Made by a program: the position numbers and the translations under genes
Assembly (NCBI GenBank): GCA_964426155.1
Contig: CAYROY010000145.1
Coordinates: forward strand, 1 to 5,746
Direction of reading: 5' to 3'
Length of the DNA: 5,746 nt
DNA from: M55B120 sp964426155
GTDB lineage: Bacteria > Actinomycetota > Humimicrobiia > Humimicrobiales > Humimicrobiaceae
The notes under the pieces: model-generated
What the model was told of the DNA's origin: nothing
The model's input: only the letters and a program-made list of their open reading frames with translations
Database searches by the model: none
In this document: piece by piece, positions 5,674 to 5,746 of the stretch
How positions within the stretch are numbered: the stretch's first letter is position 1
Layout: every line of letters starts with the position of its first letter

Positions 5674-5746
5674 TCATTTACTTTTCAGACGCAGCTTGCT
5701 CTTTAACAGTTCTGCCATTGATTCAGCGGCAGTCCGTCCCCTTTCT
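5674..5746 (-). CDS. C-terminal end of a minus-strand gene (partial, unidentified)
   Basis: Reading leftwards from the right edge, this frame gives ERGRTAAESMAELL followed by KSKLRLKSK and a TGA at 5676-5674. The other two minus frames stop sooner. The fragment is helix-like, ends in a basic tail, and is followed by a T-run, as expected for a real gene end. Twenty-three residues are too few to name a family. It is the only coding signal I see between 5464 and the right edge. It lies in the same direction as leuB, about 210 bases upstream, with a likely terminator and separate promoter between them. Confidence 0.45.
   Translation of the reverse strand, partial: ERGRTAAESMAELLKSKLRLKSK

Overview
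The window reads as ordinary metabolic chromosome. It has four complete protein genes and a gene fragment at each end, at roughly 40% GC, with heavy use of ATA, AGA and AGG codons. Two intergenic regions carry T-rich TATTTATATA-like boxes about 50 bases before start codons, with purine-rich Shine-Dalgarno (SD) sites between box and start. No convincing bacterial -35 element accompanies them. I therefore lean towards an anaerobic archaeon (methanogen-like), but this is an inference. The 3-isopropylmalate dehydrogenase looks more like a bacterial-type enzyme, so a low-GC anaerobic bacterium is not excluded.

Layout. Positions 2-43 hold the last codons of an upstream ORF whose stop directly abuts the next gene. 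Positions 44-2074 and 2079-3656 (+) form a two-gene unit for a HyuA/HyuB pair (hydantoinase / 5-oxoprolinase / acetone carboxylase superfamily). The first gene has no ATG, GTG or TTG at the position its N-terminus requires and appears to start on CTG. Positions 3657-3848 are an AT-rich intergenic region with weak inverted repeats and two tandem TATA-like boxes. Positions 3849-4289 (+) encode a YbhB/YbcL-type phosphatidylethanolamine-binding (PEBP) family protein. A stem-loop at 4305-4334 separates it from the convergent gene at 4378-5463 (-), a beta-decarboxylating dehydrogenase most like LeuB. Positions 5464-5673 hold the leuB promoter, two copies of a 10-base palindrome exactly 30 bases apart, and a T-run. 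From 5674 to the edge is the C-terminus of another minus-strand gene that I cannot identify.

How the genes relate. HyuA and HyuB are expected to form one ATP-dependent enzyme acting on a cyclic amide or imide (5-oxoproline or hydantoin type) or a related ketone. No gene for the small acetone carboxylase subunit is visible, which argues mildly against a carboxylase. LeuB would act in leucine synthesis and has its own promoter. The PEBP-family protein has no evident link to either. I see no mobile element, CRISPR array, tRNA or rRNA, and no clear novel multi-gene system. The points most worth checking are the CTG start, the Lys-Tyr pair in the cofactor loop of the LeuB-like enzyme, and the paired palindromes upstream of leuB.
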